DNA of 64,000 bases from Vibrio tapetis subsp. tapetis (GCF_900233005.1 NZ_LT960611.1:2232001-2296000); one strand, 5' to 3'; shown: positions 18,328 to 27,512, counted from the first letter of the stretch. Numbers and translations: made by a program. Notes: generated by a model not told the origin, from the sequence alone.

Positions 18328-18561
18328 TTACTCCGTGTTATCTGGTGTTCTATAAATCTGTAACCAATGTCTACCCGCAGTACTTGTCGGTGGTGCTAAT
18401 TCGTGGTCACGAATAGTACAGTATCGACCATATTTAGTTACAACCGTATGACTTGTCGTGTTCATTTTACACTCTTGAAAAGAGCCCCCATCTCGCCCGA
18501 CTTTATTGCCAGGCGCTACATAAATAGCCATATCAAAACCCAACCAGTTAAATAGCAACAT
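18328..18561 (-). CDS. Small hypothetical protein (77 aa, or 67 aa from an internal Met)
   Basis: The likelier start is the internal Met giving MAIYVAPGNKVGRDGGSFQE. The rest (HTVVTKYGRYCTIRDHELAPPTSTAGRHWLQIYRTPDNTE in pieces) shows a short positively charged beta-rich protein; the ELAPPTSTAGRHW stretch resembles small YjzC-like proteins of unknown function. No clear ribosome binding site precedes either start. The well-formed terminator just after the stop is the best argument that the gene is real. Confidence 0.5.
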   Translation of the reverse strand: MLLFNWLGFDMAIYVAPGNKVGRDGGSFQECKMNTTSHTVVTKYGRYCTIRDHELAPPTSTAGRHWLQIYRTPDNTE

Positions 18562-19173
18562 TGCTCATATGAGATATAGGGGCAACCCAAAGTAAAACAA
18601 GGCTATACCCTTTAAAATACGGTAGTCATTATTCCTATTATGGTAAATCTGTGAGTTTACGCTCAGAAACAGCCCTTATAGCAAGTCAAACGCTCCTAGC
18701 GGAGATTGGGATACTTAAGCAAAGAGGTTACTTTCATAGTACCTTGTAAGTTTGTGATGCTTTAAGAGCAATTTACAGGGCAAGACTCAGTGTATTCATT
18801 TGAAGTAAGAACCGCTTAATAGTACCCACTTTTCACACTTTGTAAAAAATGGGTATCAGATTAGTTATTTTAGTTCAAGATTCACCCAAGCACGCCCGTA
18901 GGCTTTTTGACGAAACCAATAAAGGGGTATTTTCGTGTTTCATATCCCGTCAGCACGCCTCTGGACAAATCCTTCTTAGAGTAATCACGTAAAATAGAAA
19001 AACTCGGATAACTTTTGCTATCGGAAAGTCGCTCAGTGAGGTGTCCAGTTCTACTGGTTCAGATCAAATTTCAGACCTATGAAGCCTCTGGACAGAACCT
19101 TGTTAGGGGAACTGCTGAGTTACCCATCAATTCATGAGTAGAAGTCCGTCAACATTGTTAATCTATAGCGCCT
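18562..19173. other. Gene-free stretch with an imperfect direct repeat
   Basis: No open frame here is convincing. Two 23-bp segments, at 18957-18979 and 19084-19106, match at 19 or so positions (both begin GCCTCTGGACA and end in CTTNTTAG). The second contains CCTTGTTAG, the reverse complement of the CTAACAAGG motif found at the ends of the small genes at 10.5 and 13.7 kb. They may be remnants of cassette or recombination sites. Confidence 0.4.
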
Positions 19174-19823
19174 TTAATCATCAAGTAGTTCACGCATACG
19201 TTCCTTTATTAAATCTACTAGGTGACTGGCGCCTTTCGATTTCGCATCGCGAAGATCTTCAGCTAAAACCATCATTTCATCAGGCTCAAGATAGCCAAAG
19301 TCGATAGAACGTTGATTCAATTTACACAACCCAATAGTGAAGTGCCCTTTTTTAGTTTTGTCCACATACCAACGGTCACGAAAAATATCGATATGCTCTG
19401 CATAATCATCGAAGTGAGGATGGACTAACAAGAAAGCCCCTGACGAAGATGGATACCTTTTCCGCTCTCCGTTGCTAAGTGGCTTTATGGTGTCACGATT
19501 CCATTTGATGGAATTACAATCTGCACAAGCAACGCATAAATTTTTAGGATAAAACATATACTTCTTATACATTTCTTTGGGCGCAATGTGCTCGACATGG
19601 CAATTTGAAGCAGATTGAACACTGACGTCTTTTCTACAATAAGCACATTTTGCCTTCTGCTCGATTCTGTAATGCTTACGAATATGTGATCTTATAGCTT
19701 GTAATGATTCTTTTGCTCTTCCTTGGTCCAATCATGGTGGGAGAAGTTTTCATCCCCAACTATTTCCTTGATTAGTTGTTTCTGTTCCTTGGAAAATACT
19801 ACCTCTTTTTCAATGTCAGCCAT
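19174..19823 (-). CDS. ptuB: HNH endonuclease, Septu PtuB-like, with an apparent frameshift near the N-terminus
   Basis: The uninterrupted part (185 codons from a TTG at 19731) carries a zinc/HNH core: KCAYC, CHVEHIAPK, NLCVACADCN. Upstream, in the other frame, an ATG at 19823 opens MADIEKEVVFSKEQKQLIKE and runs to a stop, joining the HNH frame at a run of four A (plus-strand TTTT, 19711-19714). One extra A would restore a single about 216-aa protein. The ATG overlaps the ATPase stop as ATGGCTGA, so the pair is translationally coupled. In Septu, PtuB is the nuclease that acts with the ATPase PtuA against phage. Loss of one base may inactivate the system or may be a sequencing error. Confidence 0.75.
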
Positions 19824-21216
19824 ATTTACAATAAACCTCATTGAGCATTTCTACCAACTCTATAACGGGGTCATCCTCGTGCAGCATAGATAATTGATCG
19901 TTAAGCATTTTTAGTTTTTCTAGATCTTGATTATCGAATTTTTTTTCTGACTTTACCTTTGAGAATACATAAATAGCTGTTTTTATTAGATACTCATTGC
20001 TATGGCCAGGGTTGTGAAAGAGAGTGGCAAGATGATAGTCGGATGAACGTAAGCTATGCTTTGAAGCACTTGTAAGTACTTGTTCAGTCATGTCCAATAT
20101 TTCACAATTTTTAACCGCAATATCTGAAACTATAAGCGGTGAATGAGTTGCAATTATGAAGTGGCACCCAGAATATTCACTAAGGGACTCATTTAAAATT
20201 TCAACAAATCTTTGCTGCCAAGAAGGGTGTAAACTAATTTCTGGCTCATCTATTAATATTAAAGAATTATCATCAATAGATGAAATGATGCCTAGAAACA
20301 ACAAGAACAGACATTGTTCGCCAGAACTTCTAGAAGCTAGAGGTCGTAGTTTTGCACTCTCTGATAACCCTGGTTCGAGAAAACATTGCCCGTTAACTGT
20401 TTCAATGTTGGCAACACTTACTAGCCCAGACATGAGCAAATCTGCAAGTTCTCTTGAATTGTATGGGATGGGCTTTTCTTTACATACAGAATCGAGAAGA
20501 ACACCAGAGTCACTGAAATAAAGCAAAACCTCTGGTTTATCAATGATAAATTCCATTAGAAGAATCAACTCACTGATATCCTCTATCTCATAATATTCAT
20601 TTGCTTTTCGCAACGCTATTTGAGTTTCAGGAGCAACATCAGGATCACCACTTTTTGCTTTATTCAGTTCATCGAAGGAAAATATAGGTTCTAAGCTAAT
20701 CTTCAGAACATCATCAAATCCAAAACTTAAAAGAAATTTGCGGAGGGATTGTATTTTTCGAGCATCATAAGTATCCCTCGCTAATAGCTGGTTCAAAGCC
20801 GTTGATGCTATGCGAGTAGAAGGTAGTCGGTCAGGAGCAAATGGCTTTGAACCAATGTAGGCATAGTATCCACCTTGTACAAAGTCATTCTTTAACTTCC
20901 AGTTTTCGGCAAATTTTTCAAACTGGCTAGTTGATGCACATATAAGTTTTTGAGGAATTTGATGCTCAAAAGCTTTTTCGATCGCGCCCCATTTGAAGTC
21001 CTGTTTAAAGTAATCTCGACGTATGACGCGAATATCAGCAGACTTTGAACTCAACAATTCACCAAATAGCATTTGGTAGTAGTTGCAGATATCAAGTAAC
21101 AACTGGGTTTTTCCGCAACCGTTGTCTCCAATAACTATTGTGAAAGCATTCTCCGCCGAGCTTTCACCTTTAAATAGAGAAGTATCGCCGATTATTCGAG
21201 CTCTAAACGCCATCAA
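19816..21216 (-). CDS. ptuA: AAA/ABC-type ATPase, Septu PtuA-like
   Basis: The 466-aa protein has an SMC/OLD-type ATPase fold: Walker A GDNGCGKTQ (about residues 30-38), an insertion-rich helical middle, signature SSGEQCLF, Walker B SLILIDEPEISLHP and H-loop IIATHSP. There is no TOPRIM domain, which separates it from GajA and OLD nucleases. Fusion-free pairing with an HNH gene overlapping by 8 bp is the arrangement of Septu (PtuA-PtuB) defence systems. The usual ATPase in this family holds the nuclease inactive until infection. Other ATPase-HNH pairs exist (for example retron-linked ones), and no reverse transcriptase of retron type is next to it. Confidence 0.8.
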   Translation of the reverse strand: MMAFRARIIGDTSLFKGESSAENAFTIVIGDNGCGKTQLLLDICNYYQMLFGELLSSKSADIRVIRRDYFKQDFKWGAIEKAFEHQIPQKLICASTSQFEKFAENWKLKNDFVQGGYYAYIGSKPFAPDRLPSTRIASTALNQLLARDTYDARKIQSLRKFLLSFGFDDVLKISLEPIFSFDELNKAKSGDPDVAPETQIALRKANEYYEIEDISELILLMEFIIDKPEVLLYFSDSGVLLDSVCKEKPIPYNSRELADLLMSGLVSVANIETVNGQCFLEPGLSESAKLRPLASRSSGEQCLFLLFLGIISSIDDNSLILIDEPEISLHPSWQQRFVEILNESLSEYSGCHFIIATHSPLIVSDIAVKNCEILDMTEQVLTSASKHSLRSSDYHLATLFHNPGHSNEYLIKTAIYVFSKVKSEKKFDNQDLEKLKMLNDQLSMLHEDDPVIELVEMLNEVYCKYG

Positions 21217-21369
21217 TCTACCTTTGGTAATACACTGGATTTAATGAGCGATTCTATCATATTAAGAAAAATCAGATGGTTACTAATGCATTTTTTGATG
21301 AACTCAGTTGATGAAAGGGCTGTATGACGACGATTACCAGAGTTGTCTGGGGCATTTCTGATTTGGAAA

Positions 21370-21399
21370 TGGCAGGATCGCCTATACGATCACTGCCAT
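21370..21399 (-). terminator. Probable terminator after gajB
   Basis: TGGCAG-GATCG pairs with CGATC-A-CTGCCA around CCTATA (one bulged base); on the minus strand the stem is followed by TTTCC. It lies about 80 bp after gajB in the 262-bp space before the Septu-like pair. Confidence 0.45.
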
Positions 21400-21478
21400 G
21401 TTAGTTTGATACTTTAATGCTCGGTGAATGACCTCTATCACTCTCTCGCAGGTGACAACACTACATTTTGCGTAGCAA

Positions 21479-22897
21479 TTAGCTTATTTGATTATTTCGA
21501 GAGAAAACGGTGACAGTTTTTGCTCCACGAGAAAGTGCAACGTACAGGTGTTTATTGTCCATTTCTCTTTCATTAGCATCGAGAATTAAGCAATGATCGG
21601 CTTCCAGTCCTTTAAGTAGCAATGTTGAGCCAATTGCTCGTTTAGGGATTCGGGTATCACCTTTTTGTCTTATTTGCTCCCTTATAATCATTGCAGACTC
21701 TGACATAGTTTTATCCGGTGAACTAACCGACAATGATACTGAGTCTTTCAATGCAGTATATGCGCTTCTACGGTATATCCTGGTGCCATTTTTACTCTCA
21801 ACTTCTTGGAGAGCCGTCAAAATGTCAGAGCGTTCATTGCTACTGGCAACGTTAGATAGAGCATGTTCAAAGGTGGTTGGTGGTTGCCTGTTTCTTCCAC
21901 CAAGAATACTTTTAACACGGGTTAGTGTTCGTGCCATTTCAACATTAGTAGCCATTGTACTCGCTGTAGTAAGAATACTTTCCACCAGATTTATACCGTT
22001 TAAACGATCAAACTCGCTAGCTGCAGTAATAACCTGAGCTAATTGGACTTGCTCAACGACTTGAGTCGTACGACTACTTTGCGCGTATCTATGTCGAGAC
22101 CTTTCGTTCATTGAACTACCAATGACAAGAAAAGAATCAGTCTGATTTTGATTGATTATCCTTTGTTGAGCATTGTGCTGATTAATAAGGTCAGTCTGAG
22201 CGTTACCTGTTAGTGGACGCCACAGCACGTGGTTCGGGCAGTCAGTAAGATCTAAGCTCTCTCTTCGTAGTAGTGTTTCTCTGGCATCAAGTATCCATTC
22301 ACCAAGGTCAGGCGCTCCTGCATTGTTCCAACGCCATGGTGTACCTAAGGTACCAAGCAATGGGAACCTTTGCTGCACTTCTTGCTGCCAGTCAGGCATT
22401 GGGCCTGCAAAACTGAATATGCATTGCATCGGGTCACCAAAAACCACCGTTGGCAGCACTTGTGAAAGGGAGGCGATGATATTATGTTGGTTGTTGTCAC
22501 AATCTTGGTATTCATCGACTAGCAGTCTTGAATATGAAGCCTTTATGATTTCGTGAAGTCCCCCTGAATTAAGAGAACTAAGCACCGATCGCCTGAGTTC
22601 CGGATAAAACTGTCGAGGATTATCGGGGGATGCGCTTATTGGGCAAGATGTCGGAAAACTATTAGCTATTCGAAGCGCCCAACCATCAATAGTTGTCACT
22701 ACATAATAAGAAGTAGGAACTGATAGTCGGCGTAAGCGCTTCTTAAGAGCGGATACACCAGCAGTTGTATGTGTTAGAACCAATATTGGTTTTTGCGCCC
22801 TAATCGACAAAGCTTCCGTAATCAGGTGTGTCTTACCACAACCTGCAGGCGCAACAATTGAACCTAATTCGCTATCGAGCACAGCTTCAATATTCAT
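21479..22897 (-). CDS. gajB: Gabija helicase subunit GajB (UvrD-like)
   Basis: The 472-aa superfamily 1 protein has Walker A APAGCGKTH (residues 16-24), motif Ia (LVLTHTTAGVSALKKRL), Walker B LLVDEYQDCD and the C-terminal HLYVALSRGAKTV motif, a compact UvrD/PcrA core. In Gabija it associates with GajA; the complex senses nucleotide depletion or DNA ends during phage infection and degrades DNA. Its ATG overlaps the gajA stop (TAATG), so the two form one operon. No internal defect was found, and length is near that of known GajB proteins. Confidence 0.9.
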   Translation of the reverse strand: MNIEAVLDSELGSIVAPAGCGKTHLITEALSIRAQKPILVLTHTTAGVSALKKRLRRLSVPTSYYVVTTIDGWALRIANSFPTSCPISASPDNPRQFYPELRRSVLSSLNSGGLHEIIKASYSRLLVDEYQDCDNNQHNIIASLSQVLPTVVFGDPMQCIFSFAGPMPDWQQEVQQRFPLLGTLGTPWRWNNAGAPDLGEWILDARETLLRRESLDLTDCPNHVLWRPLTGNAQTDLINQHNAQQRIINQNQTDSFLVIGSSMNERSRHRYAQSSRTTQVVEQVQLAQVITAASEFDRLNGINLVESILTTASTMATNVEMARTLTRVKSILGGRNRQPPTTFEHALSNVASSNERSDILTALQEVESKNGTRIYRRSAYTALKDSVSLSVSSPDKTMSESAMIIREQIRQKGDTRIPKRAIGSTLLLKGLEADHCLILDANEREMDNKHLYVALSRGAKTVTVFSRNNQIS

Positions 22898-24606
22898 TAA
22901 TTATTCGCCCAGCTAAACAGATTATGTACAGGTGTAGTTAACTCTTCGGTGAAAGAACCGTAATTAGGGCCAATAATATATCTACCAACATTTTCTGCGG
23001 GTTCTATATCTTTAAACCAGCTCTTTTTATTGGCAGCTCTTGCGAGGGTTGCTCGTTGGTCATCTGTAAATCGGCTAAGGCAATCTTCTAGAGTTACCGA
23101 CTGATTTGAATAGGCTTGAATATGAGCGTTTATTGAGTCGGCTCCCTTCCTTTCGGCGGCCATATTCAATAGTTCTGGGATAACGCCCGCTGGACAAGCA
23201 GTAAAGATAACATCCTCTGTTGCTCTATTATGATCCCATTCAAATACAGAAATACCAGCTGCTATAGCATTTTCTCTGTGCTCTCGATGCTGTTCAGCTT
23301 TATCTGAATCCTTAAAAATTGCTGTAGGGTAACCTAGTGACGAAAAAACTTGCGCCCTTGCAAACATGGAATCACCACCGCCGTCCGCGCAATGGACGCC
23401 TTTGGATGTAATCGTCTGACCGAAATGAAGGTCTATTCCTCTTACTATTCCAATTTCCGTTTTTCCTTCACATACGATAACACTTTTGCTGAAGAAAGAT
23501 TCGGCGCAAGCGCGTAACGTTGCTTGTTGTAGACCTTCTCCGTTTAGACTGTATATCGTATGTTGAATACGTTCAGGGTCAAAAGCTTCCTGAGCCGGTG
23601 TAGGTCTGCGCATTACGTGAAGTTGTTGAGCCTGCAATTCACGAAGTACGTAAGGCGAGTGAGTTGTGATGAATACTTGCTGCGTTGGCTCAGCATCTTT
23701 AGAGCCTAGCTCGTTAAGTAAACGAGTAATTCGATATGGCTCTAATCCGTATTCAGCTTCATCAACAATGATTACTTTAGAGTTACTGGCCGCTTTCTGC
23801 AGGCCGCTAATTAGAAGTCTGGACGAACCTGTTCCTAATTGTCTAAGAGGAGTATTATCACTGTTGTGAAGACTTATAGCACCATTAGATAAGGAGATCC
23901 CATTTACATCTAATAATGCTTTCAGTTCGCCAACAGGAACACCTAAGCCATTGGATATATTCTGGACTTGTTGCAAAACGCCAGCAACCCCTTCAACTTG
24001 CTGTTGTGCGAAGGCTTCACGAGTTTGCCTTCCTAACTGCGCAAGAGTGCTTGATACATCCAATGTCTCTTCAGAAAGCTTGTTAAGGATTGAACGGCTT
24101 CCCCAGGCAAGGTTCTGGTGCGCAGTTGTTCCTAAGCGAGCAGGAGATAAAAGCTCTCTATGTTTCCATGGTAATCTACGTTCTAATCCATCCGCTTCAG
24201 CCCTTTCCGAATACAGTCGCCAATCTGGGTCTAAGTCAGAATCTACAGTTAATTTTATGGTTAGAACAGGTTCAGTACCTTGCTGAGGCTCATCAAGGAT
24301 TTCTTGAGTAGTAGCATTGTACCCCCTTAAGAAGAATCCATAGCTTTCGATATTCTTCAGATCATCATGCAGGTCACCTAGGGTGATTGTTATCGATAGT
24401 GGAGACTGGATATTAAGTTGGTAAAAATCAGCATCGTTGAATGTATAAGAACGTCGAGCACCGAGCGTAAGATCGATAGCATCTAACAATGTAGATTTAC
24501 CTGAATCACCGGGGCCAATTAGGCAATTTAATCCTGGCTTTGGGTGCCATGATAATTTCTTGATTGTTCGAAAGTTTTGTATTTCTATATGGCGTATAAC
24601 TGACAT
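22897..24606 (-). CDS. gajA: Gabija nuclease subunit GajA (OLD-family ATPase with TOPRIM)
   Basis: I place the start at 24606 (MSVIRHIEIQNF), 24 codons inside the longest frame, because the ATPase strand begins there. The 569-aa protein has Walker A GPGDSGKST (31-39), a long inserted dimerisation region, signature and Walker B (KVIIVDEAEYGLEP), H-loop (FITTHSPYV), and a TOPRIM nuclease domain with the metal-binding Glu in VIVCEGKTE and Asp pair in IFKDSDK. It forms the tetrameric nuclease core of the Gabija anti-phage complex. Downstream gajB overlaps by one base. It looks intact. Confidence 0.92.
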   Translation of the reverse strand: MSVIRHIEIQNFRTIKKLSWHPKPGLNCLIGPGDSGKSTLLDAIDLTLGARRSYTFNDADFYQLNIQSPLSITITLGDLHDDLKNIESYGFFLRGYNATTQEILDEPQQGTEPVLTIKLTVDSDLDPDWRLYSERAEADGLERRLPWKHRELLSPARLGTTAHQNLAWGSRSILNKLSEETLDVSSTLAQLGRQTREAFAQQQVEGVAGVLQQVQNISNGLGVPVGELKALLDVNGISLSNGAISLHNSDNTPLRQLGTGSSRLLISGLQKAASNSKVIIVDEAEYGLEPYRITRLLNELGSKDAEPTQQVFITTHSPYVLRELQAQQLHVMRRPTPAQEAFDPERIQHTIYSLNGEGLQQATLRACAESFFSKSVIVCEGKTEIGIVRGIDLHFGQTITSKGVHCADGGGDSMFARAQVFSSLGYPTAIFKDSDKAEQHREHRENAIAAGISVFEWDHNRATEDVIFTACPAGVIPELLNMAAERKGADSINAHIQAYSNQSVTLEDCLSRFTDDQRATLARAANKKSWFKDIEPAENVGRYIIGPNYGSFTEELTTPVHNLFSWANN

Positions 24607-24924
24607 GAGTAATTCTCTAAGTATCAAACTGACGCTAGTATACGCCTGACATATGCTAGGGAATAAGATCACCAGCACTGATTTGATATTTTTATGATAC
24701 TACGCACTTAAAGCTGGCGTCTCAATAAATGAGGATTGATTGCGGTGCAACAAAAACTGAGTAGAAGTGCAGCAGCCACGATTAGTCCATTTCCACCCTG
24801 GTTGAGGGTAGGTGAAGCTCGTACTAGCTATGGAATGGGGTAACTGCTTGTTACCCAAATTAATTTTATGGCTGCTAGCGCTTCGTCCAGCACGTTTTGG
24901 GGCAAAAGTTTGTAGCAACAAAGC
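24607..24924. other. Spacer upstream of gajA, containing a recurrent island motif
   Basis: The gajA promoter should be in the part next to 24606. A 73-codon minus-strand frame (24700-24921) has no ribosome binding site and unusual composition; I reject it. The spacer contains a hairpin (GGGTAAC-TGCTT-GTTACCC, about 24838-24856) and, at 24896-24909, TTTGGGGCAAAAGT, which recurs exactly at 29350-29363. Confidence 0.45.
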
Positions 24925-25131
24925 TCACGAAAACACTCCATGCTCTAAACGGCCAATCAAGTTGAGTACAGCCTTGGTATCTTCGGCTGTCGAAAGCATA
25001 TCAATTGGTCGTTTGTTACCAAGTCCTCGAACTGGGTGCTTAAGCCAGTGATTAGCAGCTTCTTCACTACCACACAGTGCTAACGCAGCCTGAAATACTT
25101 TATCAAAATTCTTTTTGGTTTCTTTATTCAC
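24925..25131 (-). CDS. ParS/Xre/MbcA-type antitoxin domain protein (DUF2384), orphan
   Basis: The 68-aa protein is essentially only the toxin-binding domain of RES-Xre type antitoxins: CGSEEAANHWLKHPVRGLGN, RPIDMLSTAEDTKAVLNLIG and the ending RLEHGVFS, which blocks the active site of the partner toxin. It lacks the N-terminal DNA-binding part of full-length Xre antitoxins. No RES toxin lies downstream, where one is normally expected; the next minus-strand gene is gajA after an apparent non-coding spacer. It is therefore an orphan, perhaps a remnant after loss of the toxin or an anti-toxin against a toxin elsewhere. Confidence 0.8.
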   Translation of the reverse strand: MNKETKKNFDKVFQAALALCGSEEAANHWLKHPVRGLGNKRPIDMLSTAEDTKAVLNLIGRLEHGVFS

Positions 25132-25559
25132 CTTAAACTCCGCCCAAATTTATATGATAAGTCCTATACACCATACCTATATCAGGAAAAGTTGGTCAAA
25201 TAATGATTAGCGAACGGATAGATAGTAATGAGCTCAGCAATAATTGGGCAAAGACGATTTACGAAACAACTTCTTTCGCATTTTTGCAGACCCTCTTGCA
25301 AAACTTAGGTATTAAAATTTATCCAACAGGCTGTTGGACAATTGGGGCATGTAGGGGTTGTTGCAAATTTTGCAACTACTGAGGATTCCTCGGTAGTTGT
25401 TAATTAGCTAATCCTATGGGTTTTACTGTGGCTCCTGAAACGTTTTGGGGTGTTTTTTGAGCTAGCAGGATTTACTAGCTCTTTCGGGCCAGAAGCAATA
25501 CAGGGTCGAAATGCTGAATTTATATTGAATCAAACGAGTTGGTAAAACAATAGGCCTAC
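25132..25559. other. Palindrome-rich spacer
   Basis: No gene is seen in these 428 bp. Four consecutive palindromes lie at 25281-25303, 25322-25338 (TCCAACAGGCTGTTGGA), 25360-25376 (GTTGCAAATTTTGCAAC) and 25375-25397. The first two have close counterparts in the same order at 29678-29736. A partial copy of the TTTTGGGG motif is at 25441. Confidence 0.6.
25281..25397. repeat. Cluster of palindromes, left copy
   Basis: The cluster includes a half-degenerate TTTTTGCAG...CTCTTGCAAAA, then TCCAACAGGCTGTTGGACAA with TTGGGG following, then GTTGCAAATTTTGCAAC and ACTAC...GTAGT. The order and two of the units are repeated at 29678-29796. These may be recombinase or REP-like sites. Confidence 0.65.
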
Positions 25560-26939
25560 TCAAGAAGCCAAAAATGCCGATATTACCCGCTGTCTAAAAG
25601 CTCCGAGTCGAAGCTCATCAAACGCGCCAAGTGCGACATCAATACTCTCTGTATTCCTTGTCGTGCTATTCCATACCAGCTTAGAGCTAAGTCCTCCTCG
25701 CTCTTCTAGCAGCCCCTTTTCGCTAAGACGGTTGCGCTTAGTATCTGGCTCGGCTTCTACAAACTTTTCCCACTTTGCATATATACACGACTCAGGAATA
25801 TCTTGTTCAATCCTTTCTGCATAGTCAATCAAGCTTTGTTCAGCAAAGGTGAATAACCACGCTTGTTGATTTGTTGCGCCGTTCACACGAAGAATTCGCC
25901 CGAGCACCTGTCTGAAGTACAATTCGGTTTTGACTGAACTCATGTGACAACACACTTGAAGGCGCGGAATATCGGTCCCCTCACTAATCATTCCAACGCT
26001 AACAATCCATTGAGTATAGCTTCGTCTATAACGTTCAATCTCTGCTAAAGGCTCTTCATGCCGATAGGTCACTATTGAGACCGATTGAGCATACTTTTCA
26101 AAAAGTACCTTTTTAATTGTTTGTGCGTGCTGAACTGATGCAGCAACAATTAACCCTCCAGCCGTCGGGGATCGTGAACGGATTTCTTCAAGCTTTTTGC
26201 AACCCAATCCAAGTAAGTACTCCATTGCATCTTCATTATGAATGATGCTTTGATATGAGGCCTTAGTTTGCTTAATCATTTCCAATATTGAAGAAAAAGA
26301 CTCCACTTTCTCATCGTTCGTCACGGTCAAATGTTCATTATCAACCAAAACAATCTTAGGGGCTCTGCAAACCTTATCGCCGATTGCTTGTTTTAACGTG
26401 TATTGATAATCAACCAAAAGTATTCCGTCAGGATCGCTGTACTGTCCCAATACTATCGGCAAAGAGTCTGAACGCCACGGAGTCCCTGAAAGAGCAAGGG
26501 TATACGTTGCGAGCCCTTGAATCTTTGCAAGGACTTGTTGCCCCCAAACATTCGCATTTTCAATCTCTGTACCAGAGCAGTGGTGTATCTCATCAAAGAC
26601 CACAAAAACTCGATGATTTCTTAGCGTCAGCCAAAACTCCTCATTTAGAAATTGAATCGACTGATAAGTGAGAGATCGTCCAATAGAACCTAACCCTCCA
26701 TTAAAGGTACAATTAAGAATCTGTGAAAAGGTTTTCTTTATTCCGCTTGAAACCGTTAAAGAAGGTGAGAAACATAATACAAGGTCGATCTTGCCCTCTT
26801 GCATCAACCTTGAAGCAACCGTCGCAGCCAGTACCGTTTTTCCAGCCCCTGGAGTTGCTTGGCAGAAGAAGTGCTGCTGGTTTGAGCTGTATTTCTGTAA
26901 TGCCTTCTCTGAGCATTCTGCCTGCCATGGCCTTAGCAC
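25560..26939 (-). CDS. Superfamily 2 DEAD/DEAH-type helicase
   Basis: The 459-aa protein has the full helicase set: Q-like RPWQAEC, Walker A ATPGAGKT (28-35), DEIH box in VVFDEIHHC, motif III ALSGTPWR, motif V SEGTDIPR and motif VI RQVLGRILR. It resembles the ResIII/type I-type helicases more than RNA helicases. There is no extra nuclease domain; the C-terminal 80 residues are unknown. The GTG start lies within the end of the winged-helix gene (7-bp overlap), so the two are coupled. The operon faces an XRE repressor across a region with two operators. I infer a regulated DNA-processing or anti-phage module; no named system is recognised. Confidence 0.8.
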   Translation of the reverse strand: MLRPWQAECSEKALQKYSSNQQHFFCQATPGAGKTVLAATVASRLMQEGKIDLVLCFSPSLTVSSGIKKTFSQILNCTFNGGLGSIGRSLTYQSIQFLNEEFWLTLRNHRVFVVFDEIHHCSGTEIENANVWGQQVLAKIQGLATYTLALSGTPWRSDSLPIVLGQYSDPDGILLVDYQYTLKQAIGDKVCRAPKIVLVDNEHLTVTNDEKVESFSSILEMIKQTKASYQSIIHNEDAMEYLLGLGCKKLEEIRSRSPTAGGLIVAASVQHAQTIKKVLFEKYAQSVSIVTYRHEEPLAEIERYRRSYTQWIVSVGMISEGTDIPRLQVCCHMSSVKTELYFRQVLGRILRVNGATNQQAWLFTFAEQSLIDYAERIEQDIPESCIYAKWEKFVEAEPDTKRNRLSEKGLLEERGGLSSKLVWNSTTRNTESIDVALGAFDELRLGAFRQRVISAFLAS

Positions 26940-27466
26940 GATTGGTTGTCCTCACAAAGTGTTTTGAGAACACTGGTGAGTACATTCACTCTTCCTAACA
27001 ACTGCGCTGAATGCTCTCTTGCTTGCTCAAGAAGTGGAAGCAACCTCGGCTCGAGTTCAGGAAAGCGGCTACAGAGAGATTGATACTCATTAATCTCCCC
27101 AAAAACAATCTCTAGCTCACCTTTGTACTGATTGCGTTCGTGTCTTAATACCGAGTAATCAGACGAGGTGGAAAAAGTAACCTTAGTTTTGTCTGATGCA
27201 GTATCGATTTGAAGGCCTTTAAATAAGTCTGTTTGAAAGTATCGTTTCTGCTGCCCCGTCCCTTCAACTCGAAGCCAATTGTTCTTCACCAAACGAAGGA
27301 GCTGTCGATAAACCTTACGACGAGCATCATCCAAATCAACATAGGAGTCATCAATCGAAACAAATGCATCTCTTAGCTCAACAACTAAAAAACCATCCAT
27401 CTCTTTTTTAATCAATAGGTTGTGCATTTCATCACTGATTTTCAAAGAACGCTTCATGTACCGCAT
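26933..27466 (-). CDS. Winged-helix protein with coiled coil, partner of the helicase
   Basis: The 177-aa protein has an N-terminal winged-helix-like part (FLVVELRDAFVSIDD, then ARRKVYRQLLRLVKNNWLRVEGTGQQKRYFQT) and a C-terminal predicted coiled coil (LRHERNQYKGELEIVFGEINEYQSLCSRF). This suggests DNA binding and dimerisation. It is the first gene of the two-gene minus-strand operon with the helicase and may deliver the helicase to DNA or act as a sensor. A second Met lies three codons in (27457); the first is used here. No family name can be given. Confidence 0.65.
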   Translation of the reverse strand: MRYMKRSLKISDEMHNLLIKKEMDGFLVVELRDAFVSIDDSYVDLDDARRKVYRQLLRLVKNNWLRVEGTGQQKRYFQTDLFKGLQIDTASDKTKVTFSTSSDYSVLRHERNQYKGELEIVFGEINEYQSLCSRFPELEPRLLPLLEQAREHSAQLLGRVNVLTSVLKTLCEDNQSC

Positions 27467-27478
27467 ATACCACTAAAA

Positions 27479-27497
27479 TACTAAGGATTGCTTAGTA
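27479..27497. promoter_or_regulatory. Operator 1: TACTAAG-N5-CTTAGTA
   Basis: A perfect 7-bp inverted repeat with a 5-bp spacer lies 12 bp before the winged-helix gene. The same half-site and spacing occur in operator 2, 34 bp away. The divergent XRE protein is the obvious candidate ligand. Confidence 0.75.
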
Positions 27498-27512
27498 TAC
27501 AGAAATCAGTAA

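Noticed and set aside
24700..24921. A possible toxin gene after the ParS/Xre-type antitoxin
   Set aside because: The 73-codon frame has no ribosome binding site, no RES-like motif and contains the recurrent non-coding motif.
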